Source of the DNA: Pseudomonadota bacterium
GTDB taxonomy: Bacteria; Campylobacterota; Campylobacteria; Campylobacterales; Sulfurospirillaceae
Length of the DNA stretch: 63,300 nt
Direction: 5' to 3'
NCBI GenBank assembly: GCA_017860615.1
Contig: JAGDMU010000012.1
Location: 1 to 63,300 of the forward strand
The notes under the pieces were generated by a model. That model had not been told where the DNA came from. It saw nothing but the letters and a program-made list of their open reading frames with translations, and made no database searches. A program made the position numbers and the translations under genes. Positions 37,230 to 45,436 of the stretch are shown here, one piece after another; position 1 is the first letter of the stretch, and each line of letters starts with the position of its first letter.

Positions 37230-38531
37230 ATGAAAAAAGTACTACTATTTTTAACATTTTTAGGAGCATTGATGGCTAACTCACTTCCTGAGCATTTCAC
37301 CAAAACATTAGAGAATGGCCTTCAGATTGTTGTCATTCCAATGAACAATAAAAGTAATGTCATTACCACCGATATTTTTTATAGAGTCGGTAGTGGCAAT
37401 GAAATTATGGGTAAAAGTGGCATTGCGCATATGCTTGAGCACCTTAATTTCAAATCAACAAAGAACCTTAAAGCGGGCGAATTTGATGAGATTGTTAAAG
37501 GGTTTGGTGGTGTCAATAATGCCTCAACAGGCTTTGACTATACCCATTACTACATCAAAAGTTCATCCAAAAACTTACCAAAATCGTTAGAGCTATTTGC
37601 TGAACTCATGCAAAACCTTAAACTCTCTGATGAAGAGTTTCAACCAGAACGCAATGTTGTGCTTGAAGAGCGTTTATGGAGAACAGATAACTCACCGATT
37701 GGGTACCTTTACTTTAGACTGTTTAATAACGCCTTTACCTATCATCCGTACCACTGGACACCGATAGGCTTTAAAGACGATATTAAAAACTGGAGTATTG
37801 AAGATATTCGTAGCTTTCATTCTAAGTACTATCAACCTTCCAATGCCATTGTGGTTGTTGCAGGTGACATCACACCTGAAGTCGTTTTTGATAACGTTAC
37901 TAAATATTTTGGCGAGATTAAAAATCTTATGCCACTACCAAGTGCACATCACCAAGTTGAACCACAACAAGATGGTGCAAAGCGTATGATGATCAAAAAA
38001 GAGAGTGAAGTGGAAATGGTAGCGATCGCCTACAAAATTCCAAACTTTAAACATGAAGATCAAGTAGCACTTTCCGCATTAAGTGAGCTTTTAAGCAGTG
38101 GCAAGAGCAGCAAACTTCACAGAATCCTCGTTGATGAGAAGAAATTGGTCAACCAGATTTATGGTTATGCCATGGAAGCCAAAGATCCTTCTGTCTTTTT
38201 ATTTCTAGCCGTGTGCAATCCAGGCGTCAAAGCGGAGAGTGTTGAAGCAGAGATTTTAAAAGTTATTGAAAGCCTCAAAAAAGGTGATGTTACTGATAAA
38301 GATATTGAAAAAATAAAGATCAATACAAAAGCAGATTTTATTCATAATTTAGAGAGTTCAAGTGAGCTAGCAACACTGTTTGGTTCGTACTATGCCAAGG
38401 GGGATATCACCCCATTGGTAAATTATGAAGAAGGCATTAACGCACTTAAAAAAGAAGATATAATCAAGGCTGTTAATAAATATTTAGTTCAACAATCATC
38501 CACTACTGTGATATTAAGAAAGGATTACTAA
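37230..38531 (+). CDS. M16 family zinc metallopeptidase, probably periplasmic
   Basis: The 433-residue product begins with a signal peptide ([19 protein letters not shown]). It carries the inverted zinc motif HMLEH at 67-71, and the third ligand region VVLEERLW with Glu146/147 lies about 76 residues later, as in active M16 enzymes. A second, non-catalytic M16 domain fills about 200-430. Export plus a complete active site suggests a periplasmic peptidase of the mitochondrial-processing-peptidase-like group. The substrate is unknown. dapA follows after one base. Confidence 0.9.
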   Translation: MKKVLLFLTFLGALMANSLPEHFTKTLENGLQIVVIPMNNKSNVITTDIFYRVGSGNEIMGKSGIAHMLEHLNFKSTKNLKAGEFDEIVKGFGGVNNASTGFDYTHYYIKSSSKNLPKSLELFAELMQNLKLSDEEFQPERNVVLEERLWRTDNSPIGYLYFRLFNNAFTYHPYHWTPIGFKDDIKNWSIEDIRSFHSKYYQPSNAIVVVAGDITPEVVFDNVTKYFGEIKNLMPLPSAHHQVEPQQDGAKRMMIKKESEVEMVAIAYKIPNFKHEDQVALSALSELLSSGKSSKLHRILVDEKKLVNQIYGYAMEAKDPSVFLFLAVCNPGVKAESVEAEILKVIESLKKGDVTDKDIEKIKINTKADFIHNLESSSELATLFGSYYAKGDITPLVNYEEGINALKKEDIIKAVNKYLVQQSSTTVILRKDY

Positions 38532-38532
38532 C

Positions 38533-39426
38533 ATGCAACAGGCGTTACAAGGAGCGATGACCGCTCTGATCACTCCGTTTAAAAATGGAAAACTCGATGA
38601 AGTTCAATATGCAAAACTGATAGAAAGACAAATTAAAAATGGCATTGATGTTGTTGTCCCTGTTGGAACAACAGGAGAGAGTGCAACACTGGATCATGAC
38701 GAGCACCGTCGTTGTATTGAGATAGCTGTCGATGTCTGTTCTAAAAGTGACGTTAAAGTCCTTGCAGGTGCTGGAAGCAATGCAACCCATGAAGCCATTG
38801 GTTTGGCAAAATTTGCCCAAGCACATGGAGCACACGGCATACTTTCGGTGACACCATACTATAACAAACCAACGCAAGAGGGACTTTTTCAACACTATAA
38901 AGCGATTGCAGGCTCTGTAGATATTCCTGTTCTTCTCTATAATGTACCTGGTCGTACAGGCTGTGATTTACTTCCTGATACCATCTTTAGACTTTTTGAA
39001 GCATGTCCAAATATCTTTGGGGTAAAAGAGGCAACAGGTTCTATTGATCGTTGTGTTGATTTACTAGCACATCAGCCAAAATTGGCTGTTTTTAGCGGTG
39101 AAGATGCGATTAACTACCCTATTCTTTCTAACGGAGGATCTGGTGTTATTTCTGTCACATCAAACATCTTGCCTGATCAAATCTCACAATTGACACATTT
39201 AGCACTTAAAGGTGATTATCACGGTGCAAAAGCCATCAATGACTCATTGTATGAGATCAATAAAACACTTTTCTGCGAGAGCAACCCTATTCCTATCAAA
39301 GCAGCAATGTATATTGCAGGATTGCTTGAGAGCTTGGAATATCGTTTACCACTGTGTGCACCAAGCAGTGAAAATATGAAACGTATTGAAAACACACTCA
39401 AAAAATATACTATAAAAGGATTTTAA
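38533..39426 (+). CDS. dapA: 4-hydroxy-tetrahydrodipicolinate synthase
   Basis: DapA condenses pyruvate with aspartate semialdehyde, the first step of the diaminopimelate/lysine branch. The 297-residue product has [16 protein letters not shown], the pyruvate-site GTTGESATL, the Tyr motif LYNVPGRTG near 134 and the Schiff-base Lys in GVKEATG near 162. It shares one base with the stop/start junction of the next gene (TAATG). Confidence 0.96.
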   Translation: MQQALQGAMTALITPFKNGKLDEVQYAKLIERQIKNGIDVVVPVGTTGESATLDHDEHRRCIEIAVDVCSKSDVKVLAGAGSNATHEAIGLAKFAQAHGAHGILSVTPYYNKPTQEGLFQHYKAIAGSVDIPVLLYNVPGRTGCDLLPDTIFRLFEACPNIFGVKEATGSIDRCVDLLAHQPKLAVFSGEDAINYPILSNGGSGVISVTSNILPDQISQLTHLALKGDYHGAKAINDSLYEINKTLFCESNPIPIKAAMYIAGLLESLEYRLPLCAPSSENMKRIENTLKKYTIKGF

Positions 39427-40193
39427 TGAAGGGAAAAACACTTGTTATTAGTGGCGGTACCAGAGGTATCGGACAAGCTATCGTTTATGAATTTGCCAAA
39501 GCAGGTGTGAATGTTGCATTTACCTATAACTCCAATGAAGAGTTGGCAATCGCACAAGTAAAAGATTTAGAAAAAAATTATGGCATTAAAGCAAAAGCTT
39601 ATCCACTCAATATCTTAGAACCAGAGACCTATAAAGACCTCTTTTTAGAGATCGATAAAGATTTTGATCGTGTGGACTTTTTTATCTCCAACGCGATTAT
39701 CTCTGGTCGCCCTGTTGTAGGCGGATACACGAAATTTATGAAGCTCAAACCTCGTGGTATTAACAACATTTTTACCGCAACTGTTAATGCTTTTGTCGTG
39801 GGTGCGCAAGAAGCGGCAAAACGCATGGAAAAAGTAGGTGGAGGAAGTATTATCTCTCTTTCTTCTACAGGTAACCTCGTATACATCGAAAACTATGCAG
39901 GACACGGTACGGCAAAAGCAGCTGTTGAAACCATGGTACGTTACGCTGCGGCAGAACTCGGTGCTATGGGTATTCGTGTGAATGCTGTCAGTGGTGGTCC
40001 TATCGAAACCGATGCTTTAAGAGCGTTTACCAATTATGAAGAAGTACGTGATATTACAGCAAAACTTTCACCACTGGGTCGTATGGGACAACCACAAGAT
40101 TTAGCAGGAGCGTGTCTGTTCCTCTGTTCGGATAAAGCATCATGGATTACAGGTCATACGATGCTCATCGATGGTGGTACAACGTTTAAATGA
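39426..40193 (+). CDS. SDR-family protein resembling FabL-type enoyl-ACP reductase
   Basis: The 255-residue product is a short-chain dehydrogenase/reductase. The cofactor motif is SGGTRGIG at 9-16. The active site is Tyr157 and Lys164 with six residues between them (Y-X6-K), the spacing of enoyl-ACP reductases, not the Y-X3-K of ordinary SDRs. The surrounding ENYAGHGTAKAAVE and VNAVSGGPIETDALR match what I recall of Bacillus FabL. I therefore suggest an NAD(P)H-dependent enoyl-ACP reductase of fatty-acid synthesis, though general annotation may simply read SDR oxidoreductase. The start overlaps dapA (TAATG) and the stop overlaps pgsA. Confidence 0.8.
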   Translation: MKGKTLVISGGTRGIGQAIVYEFAKAGVNVAFTYNSNEELAIAQVKDLEKNYGIKAKAYPLNILEPETYKDLFLEIDKDFDRVDFFISNAIISGRPVVGGYTKFMKLKPRGINNIFTATVNAFVVGAQEAAKRMEKVGGGSIISLSSTGNLVYIENYAGHGTAKAAVETMVRYAAAELGAMGIRVNAVSGGPIETDALRAFTNYEEVRDITAKLSPLGRMGQPQDLAGACLFLCSDKASWITGHTMLIDGGTTFK

Positions 40194-40732
40194 TGAATCT
40201 TCCCAATCTCCTAGCCTCTTTACGCATAGGTCTAGCACCCCTCATGTTTGTCTTTTTAGTCAATCGTGATTTATCACTCTTTGCAGGCTTGCATTCAAGC
40301 TGGTTAGACTACTTTGCGGCACTCATTTTTGTTATTGCGAGTGCCACTGATTTTTTTGATGGGTACATCGCACGCAATTGGGATCAAAAAACACAACTCG
40401 GTGCTATTCTTGATCCACTTGCCGATAAAATGCTTACCTTAGCGGCTTTTTTAGGTCTCATGATGATTGATCGTGCCAGTCCTTGGGCTATTTTTCTCAT
40501 CCTTACGCGTGAATTTTTCATTACAGGGCTTCGTGTTGCGGCCATGGGTGAAGGAAAAGACATCGCCGCGAGCATGGCTGGAAAAGTCAAAACCGTTCTT
40601 CAAATGATCGCCATTGGCTTTTTGATGATGAACTGGCCATATGCCGAGCTTCTTCTTTGGGTAGCTGTTGCATTGACACTTTATTCTGGATATGAATACA
40701 TCATTGGATACACCAAAAAAGGAACCAATTAA
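40190..40732 (+). CDS. pgsA: CDP-diacylglycerol--glycerol-3-phosphate 3-phosphatidyltransferase
   Basis: PgsA makes phosphatidylglycerophosphate, the precursor of phosphatidylglycerol. The 180-residue membrane protein carries the CDP-alcohol phosphotransferase signature DFFDGYIARNWDQKTQLGAI..DPLADK (about 45-72), with all the conserved Asp residues, in a typical multi-helix protein. It overlaps the SDR gene by 4 bases and shares one base with rseP, a lipid and envelope gene run. Confidence 0.93.
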   Translation: MMNLPNLLASLRIGLAPLMFVFLVNRDLSLFAGLHSSWLDYFAALIFVIASATDFFDGYIARNWDQKTQLGAILDPLADKMLTLAAFLGLMMIDRASPWAIFLILTREFFITGLRVAAMGEGKDIAASMAGKVKTVLQMIAIGFLMMNWPYAELLLWVAVALTLYSGYEYIIGYTKKGTN

Positions 40733-41790
40733 TGGGTACATTAACCTCCATTTTGGTTCTCTCATTTTTAATCTTTTTTCATGAACTTGGGCACTTCCTT
40801 GCAGCACGTTTTTTTGGTGTGCATGTCGAAGTGTTTAGCATCGGATTTGGTAAAAAGGTCTTCTCAAAAGTTGTTGGAAATACCCAATATTGCCTCAGTC
40901 TTATTCCACTAGGTGGCTATGTGCAGATGAAGGGTCAAAATGACATGGATCCTACACAAGTAAGCTTTGATAGTGACAGTTATAATACAAAAGCCCCATG
41001 GAAGCGTATTATTATCCTTTTTGCAGGACCTTTTGCAAACTTTCTCCTTGCCTTTTTACTGTTTATCGTTATTGGATCCATGGGAGTCAATAAATACGCT
41101 CCAATCATCGGTAAAATCAGTGAAAACTCTCCTGCCCTTGAAGCGGGACTTCAAGAAAATGACCGCATTGTAATGATTAATGGTGAATTGATTGATGCAT
41201 GGGAAGAAGTGAGCACACTTATACAAGAAAGTTCCGGCAAACTTGAAGTCAAAATAGAACGTGCTGGCAGTGTCAAAACACTTCTTATAAGCCCTAAAGT
41301 GAATGAATACCAAAATATGTTTGGTGAAACCAAACAGAAAAAGATGATTGGTGTAGCGCCAAGTGGCAAAATGGTTGAAGTGACTTACAGTGCTGATAAG
41401 TTGATTGGCTTTGCCTACGATCAAACCATCAAAGCAACCACGCTGATTTTAACCAGTCTACAAAAATTGGTTGAAGGGGTCGTTTCACCTAAAGAGTTAG
41501 GTGGGATAATCTCTATCGTTCAAGTAACATCAGAAGCGAGTGAGGCAGGTATTGTAGCACTTTTTGCTTTGACTGCACTCATCTCTGTCAATCTAGGCGT
41601 GCTTAATCTGCTCCCAATTCCTGCACTGGATGGCGGACATATTATGTTTAATGCGTATGAACTTATCACCAAAAGAGCGCCTAGTGAGCGTGTTCTAACC
41701 AGCATGACAACGGCTGGATGGTTTCTGTTACTCAGTCTTATGGCTCTAAGTATTTTCAATGACATTTACAGGTTAACCAATGGAAACTAA
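40732..41790 (+). CDS. rseP: Site-2 intramembrane metalloprotease RseP
   Basis: The 352-residue product is an M50 protease. The zinc motif HELGH is at 17-21 in the first helix, a PDZ domain occupies about 110-195, and the third ligand region NLLPIPALDGGH lies near 294. A standard RseP has two PDZ domains; this shorter version has one, common in Campylobacterota as far as I recall. It cleaves transmembrane substrates such as anti-sigma factors or signal-peptide remnants. Its end overlaps yggS by 11 bases. Confidence 0.92.
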   Translation: MGTLTSILVLSFLIFFHELGHFLAARFFGVHVEVFSIGFGKKVFSKVVGNTQYCLSLIPLGGYVQMKGQNDMDPTQVSFDSDSYNTKAPWKRIIILFAGPFANFLLAFLLFIVIGSMGVNKYAPIIGKISENSPALEAGLQENDRIVMINGELIDAWEEVSTLIQESSGKLEVKIERAGSVKTLLISPKVNEYQNMFGETKQKKMIGVAPSGKMVEVTYSADKLIGFAYDQTIKATTLILTSLQKLVEGVVSPKELGGIISIVQVTSEASEAGIVALFALTALISVNLGVLNLLPIPALDGGHIMFNAYELITKRAPSERVLTSMTTAGWFLLLSLMALSIFNDIYRLTNGN

Positions 41791-42457
41791 AAATTTTGTA
41801 ACCACCATGGATGAAATTCTCACACGCGTGGAAAAAGCGCGTTTGAGTGTTGATCAACATCTGATTGTTAAAATCGTAGCAGCGAGTAAAAGTGCAACGC
41901 CAGAAATGATTGAAGCGATGTACAATGTCGGTCAACGCTGCTTTGGTGAAAATAAAATCCAAGACATGAGTGAGAAAGTACATGCCCTTTCTCATCTTCC
42001 ACTCGAGTGGCATTTTATCGGTCGTTTACAGACCAATAAAATTAATCAGCTGATCGATCTTGACCCTTCGTTGATGCACTCTCTAAGCTCACTGGAACTT
42101 GCCCAAGAGATCGATAAACGCTTAGCGGTAAAAGGTAAAACGATGAATGTTTTACTTCAAATCAATAGCGCCTATGAAGAGCAAAAAGCAGGTGTGATGC
42201 CTGAAGATGCGCTCGAAGTGTATGAGCAAATTATGCATACATGTAAACATCTTCAGCTCAAAGGTGTCATGAGTATTGGTGCGCACACTGAAGAGGCTAC
42301 CATCATCCAAAAGAGTTTTGAAACAACGCGTAAAATTTTTGAATCATTGCAAGGACATGGGGCAAAATACTGTTCGATGGGCATGAGCGGAGATTTTGAG
42401 CTTGCCATTGCGTGTGGTTCAAACATGATTCGTTTAGGAAGTGTACTATTTAAGTAG
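41780..42457 (+). CDS. YggS family pyridoxal phosphate homeostasis protein
   Basis: The 225-residue product is a PLP-binding TIM-barrel protein of the YggS/PROSC family. The Schiff-base lysine lies in IVAASKSATPEMI. FGENKIQDMSEK, LEWHFIGRLQTNKI and the C-terminal SMGMSGDFELAIACGSNMIRLG are diagnostic. The family keeps PLP pools in balance without a known enzyme activity. It ends the plus-strand run that began at murJ. Confidence 0.94.
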   Translation: METKNFVTTMDEILTRVEKARLSVDQHLIVKIVAASKSATPEMIEAMYNVGQRCFGENKIQDMSEKVHALSHLPLEWHFIGRLQTNKINQLIDLDPSLMHSLSSLELAQEIDKRLAVKGKTMNVLLQINSAYEEQKAGVMPEDALEVYEQIMHTCKHLQLKGVMSIGAHTEEATIIQKSFETTRKIFESLQGHGAKYCSMGMSGDFELAIACGSNMIRLGSVLFK

Positions 42458-42565
42458 AGTTCTGTAAGAACTCTCTTGACACGTCTTTAAAGCAAAGCTC
42501 TAAAGACTACGTTAACACTAGGTTTTCTTCAGCAGAAGGCTCACGCACCTTTGGTGCTTTTATTT
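42456..42565 (+). repeat. Three consecutive hairpins between yggS and the iron-sulfur gene
   Basis: First: AGAGTTCT-GTA-AGAACTCT at 42456-42474, partly over the yggS stop. Second: GTCTTTAAAGC-AAA-GCTCTAAAGAC at 42483-42507, one mismatch. Third: GCACC-TTT-GGTGC at 42545-42557, followed by TTTTATTT. The last looks like a Rho-independent terminator for the yggS run; the first two are unexplained and TTGACA lies between them (42476-42481). Confidence 0.6.
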
Positions 42566-42602
42566 AAATAAGTTCTCTACCTTTTTTAAAGGAGATGATC
42601 AC

Positions 42603-43874
42603 ATGTCACACCTTACTTCACGAGAAGGTTATACGCATCTCATAGAGCGGCTCAACCGCTTTCCTTTGGGTGCGCCTCCCTCTCAAACCCTCTATGAAAT
42701 TTTAAGTCTCCTCTTCACTCCAAAAGAAGCAGAGTTAGTCTCGTTACTTCCCATCAAACCGTTTAAAGTAGAAACTGCCGCACAAAACTGGAAAGTATCG
42801 CTTCTTGAAGCGCAAAAGATGCTTGATTCCTTATGTTCAAAAGCCCTTCTTATCGATATCGAACAAAATGGAAGTTCTACCTATGTGCTCCCTCCTCCCA
42901 TGGCTGGTTTTTTTGAATTTAGTTTGATGCGCACAGGTGGGCATGTCGATCAAAAACTGATTTCTGAACTGTTTTACCAATACCTTAGTGTTGAAGAAGA
43001 GTTTATCAAAGCACTCTTTACGGGTGAAACCAAACCTGGTCGAGCATTTGTGAATGAAAATGCCCTCTCCCCTCAAAATAGCCTGCATGTTCTTGACTAT
43101 GAGCGTGCTTCTTATATCATTGAAAGTTCTAAATACATGGGCGTAGGACTCTGTTATTGTCGTCATAAAAAACAACATCTAGGCACTGCGTGTGATGCGC
43201 CTATGGATATCTGCATGACCTTTGGAAACACAGCCCATTCACTCTCCAAATATGGTTATACAAGACTCGTAGAAAAAAGCGAAGGGTTAGAACTTTTAGA
43301 AAAAGCCAGAGAACATAAGCTTGTACAATTTGGTGAAAATGCCCAAAATGGGGTTAATTTTATCTGCAACTGTTGCAGTTGTTGTTGTGAAGCACTCACA
43401 GCCGCACGTCGTTTTGCTTTTTTAAATCCAGTAGAAACGACCAACTTTTTACCTGAAATTGACCTTACCTGTAATGGTTGTAGCAAATGTGCTCAAGCCT
43501 GCCCTGTTGAGGCTATATCCATGGTATCTGCTCATGATCCGCAAAAACCTAAAAAAATGAAAGCGATACTTGATGAAAGTAGATGTCTTGGATGTGGCGT
43601 TTGTGTCACTGCATGTAAAGAGAATGTTATTTCGTTAAAAGAGCGTGTTAAACGAATCATTACCCCCGTTAATTCGGCGCATAAAACGGTTATGCTCGCA
43701 ATTGAACGCGGTAAATTGCAAGATCTCATTTTCGATAACCAAGCACTCTGGAATCATCGCGCGATGGCAGCTATTTTTGGGGTACTTCTTAAACTTCCAC
43801 CGATTAAGCAGATGATGGCAAGCGAGCAGATCAAGTCACGTTATTTTGGAAAGCTTTTAGCAGATATGAAGTAA
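42603..43874 (+). CDS. 4Fe-4S dicluster-containing protein with Cys-rich region
   Basis: The 423-residue product has no signal peptide. The N-terminal 110 residues look like a winged-helix-like domain. A middle region holds clustered cysteines: CYCRHKKQH, CDAPMDIC and the striking CNCCSCCC at 255-262. The C-terminal region has two ferredoxin motifs, CNGCSKCAQACP (about 290) and CLGCGVCVTACK (about 325), predicting two [4Fe-4S] clusters plus a further metal site. It faces the formate dehydrogenase operon convergently. A soluble electron carrier or oxidoreductase is inferred; I know no specific function. AAAGGAGATG precedes the ATG. Confidence 0.82.
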   Translation: MSHLTSREGYTHLIERLNRFPLGAPPSQTLYEILSLLFTPKEAELVSLLPIKPFKVETAAQNWKVSLLEAQKMLDSLCSKALLIDIEQNGSSTYVLPPPMAGFFEFSLMRTGGHVDQKLISELFYQYLSVEEEFIKALFTGETKPGRAFVNENALSPQNSLHVLDYERASYIIESSKYMGVGLCYCRHKKQHLGTACDAPMDICMTFGNTAHSLSKYGYTRLVEKSEGLELLEKAREHKLVQFGENAQNGVNFICNCCSCCCEALTAARRFAFLNPVETTNFLPEIDLTCNGCSKCAQACPVEAISMVSAHDPQKPKKMKAILDESRCLGCGVCVTACKENVISLKERVKRIITPVNSAHKTVMLAIERGKLQDLIFDNQALWNHRAMAAIFGVLLKLPPIKQMMASEQIKSRYFGKLLADMK

Positions 43875-43876
43875 GA

Positions 43877-43897
43877 GAAGCCCTATATTAGGGCTTC
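43877..43897. terminator. Hairpin between the convergent iron-sulfur gene and fdh operon
   Basis: A 9-bp perfect stem, GAAGCCCTA with TAGGGCTTC, encloses a TAT loop within the 37-base gap. No long T-run follows on either strand, so it is a probable rather than certain terminator. Confidence 0.6.
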
Positions 43898-43911
43898 AAC
43901 TTATCAAAGAA

Positions 43912-44814
43912 TTAGAATTTACCTTTTTCTTTGAGTTTTTTATACCACGCATTGTGAAGGAACTTGACTTCCTCTTCCTCAACATAGCCTGTAATGATGC
44001 TGTGAATGGCACCTTTAATGGCAACGGCAGCCATATAAATATGGGTAAAGAAAACAGCGACTAAGATAAAGCCCATCACGTTATGAATAATCGCAGAAGC
44101 TCTTAACATATCGATGTGACTTAAGCCTGTAAGGTTATGCAACATCTCAATTTTAAAATCCATAAAGAACATCATGGCGCCACTTAAAATCATGACTAAA
44201 CCACCAAGAATACAAACCCAATACCACATTTTTTGACCTGCGTTAAATTGGGTTGCATTGATGATGCGTTTCTTTTTAGAGAGGTAACCGCCTAAAATCA
44301 TGAACCATTTGATATCTTCAAGATTGAAAATCGCCTCTTTTATCCACATAAGCGCCATTGGGAGAATCACTATGGCAAAAGGAATGGTGAAAATACCATG
44401 AAGGTTTTTCGCCATTCTTACCAGCGTACCACCCCCAAAGAAATCACCAAAAACGATAATAAATCCTGTAGGAATAATCACCATAAAGCTTACCGCTGCT
44501 ACTTGGTGAATGGTTCTATGGAACAGGTTAAAGGCATAATGTTTATTATGACTGTGTGGAAATACTTTTTGTCCTACAATTTTATAGTGTAAGAAAAAGA
44601 CCGTTGGAACGCCTATTAAAACGCCTAAAAATACCCATGCAAAGTATTTACTCTGCAAAAAGGTAAACCAAGCGCCCAATTTTAAGCTCTCTTCTTGTCC
44701 GTATCCTAAGATATTTTGTATGCGCATCTCTCCCCAGATTTGGCTATCCGCAGCACCAAATGCCACGGTAGCAAAACCTAGAAGCGCAATGAGCGTGTAG
44801 ATATACTTTCTCAT
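43912..44814 (-). CDS. fdhC: Formate dehydrogenase cytochrome b subunit (gamma)
   Basis: This subunit anchors the periplasmic formate dehydrogenase and passes electrons to menaquinone. From the ATG at 44814 the product has 300 residues. An N-terminal signal-like segment (MRKYIYTLIALLGFATVAFG) precedes four membrane helices. Histidines in FHRTIHQVAAVSF, IIHNVMGFI and FFTHIYMAAV are the likely haem b ligands. AAAGGAA precedes this ATG; an ATG at 44829, overlapping fdhB, is an alternative start. Gene symbol follows Campylobacter usage (fdhC); E. coli calls it FdnI/FdoI. Confidence 0.88.
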   Translation of the reverse strand: MRKYIYTLIALLGFATVAFGAADSQIWGEMRIQNILGYGQEESLKLGAWFTFLQSKYFAWVFLGVLIGVPTVFFLHYKIVGQKVFPHSHNKHYAFNLFHRTIHQVAAVSFMVIIPTGFIIVFGDFFGGGTLVRMAKNLHGIFTIPFAIVILPMALMWIKEAIFNLEDIKWFMILGGYLSKKKRIINATQFNAGQKMWYWVCILGGLVMILSGAMMFFMDFKIEMLHNLTGLSHIDMLRASAIIHNVMGFILVAVFFTHIYMAAVAIKGAIHSIITGYVEEEEVKFLHNAWYKKLKEKGKF

Positions 44815-44825
44815 TGCTATTCCTT

Positions 44826-45428
44826 TCATTGGTTTTTATAGGCTTTATCCCAGCCATATGAGTTGAAGCCTTTTCCACCACGAGCCGCAACGCGCGCTCT
44901 GATGACGTTCGATACAGACTCTGCATCTCCCACTAAAAGCGCTTTGGTTGAACACATCGCTGCACATACAGGCACTTTACCTTCTGCAATACGGTTTTGA
45001 CCGTACAATTCAAATTCATGATGTGAATTGGTTGCTAATGGACCACCTGCACACATGGTACATTTATCCATCGCACCCTTAGAGCCAAAAATGCCCTCTC
45101 TTGGGAACTGTGGCGCACCAAATGGGCATGCGTATAAGCAGTATCCACAACCGATACATTTTTCTTTATCATGAAGCACCACACCATCTTCTCTGATGTA
45201 GAAACAATCTACGGGGCATACTTGCTCACAAGGAGCGTCCGTACAATGCATACATGCAATCGAAGTAGATACCTCTTTACCTGGTATTCCTTCATGAATG
45301 GTGATGACTTTTCTTCGTGCAATTCCAGCTGGTAATTCATGCGCTTCCGCACATGCAATACTACAACCATCACACTCAATACATCTGCTCTCATCGCAGT
45401 AAAATTTCATTCTAGCGTTTTCCATCAT
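44826..45428 (-). CDS. fdhB: Formate dehydrogenase iron-sulfur subunit (beta)
   Basis: The 200-residue product carries four [4Fe-4S] motifs: CIECDGCSIAC, CMHCTDAPCEQVC, CIGCGYCLYAC, and the later CTMC with a paired CAAMC. They relay electrons from the molybdenum/tungsten subunit to the cytochrome b. GGGAGG lies just before the start codon, 8 bases after fdhA. It has no C-terminal membrane helix, unlike E. coli FdnH, so it is held by FdhC contacts. Its substrates and partner are set by the operon. Confidence 0.93.
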   Translation of the reverse strand: MMENARMKFYCDESRCIECDGCSIACAEAHELPAGIARRKVITIHEGIPGKEVSTSIACMHCTDAPCEQVCPVDCFYIREDGVVLHDKEKCIGCGYCLYACPFGAPQFPREGIFGSKGAMDKCTMCAGGPLATNSHHEFELYGQNRIAEGKVPVCAAMCSTKALLVGDAESVSNVIRARVAARGGKGFNSYGWDKAYKNQ

Positions 45429-45436
45429 CTACCTCC

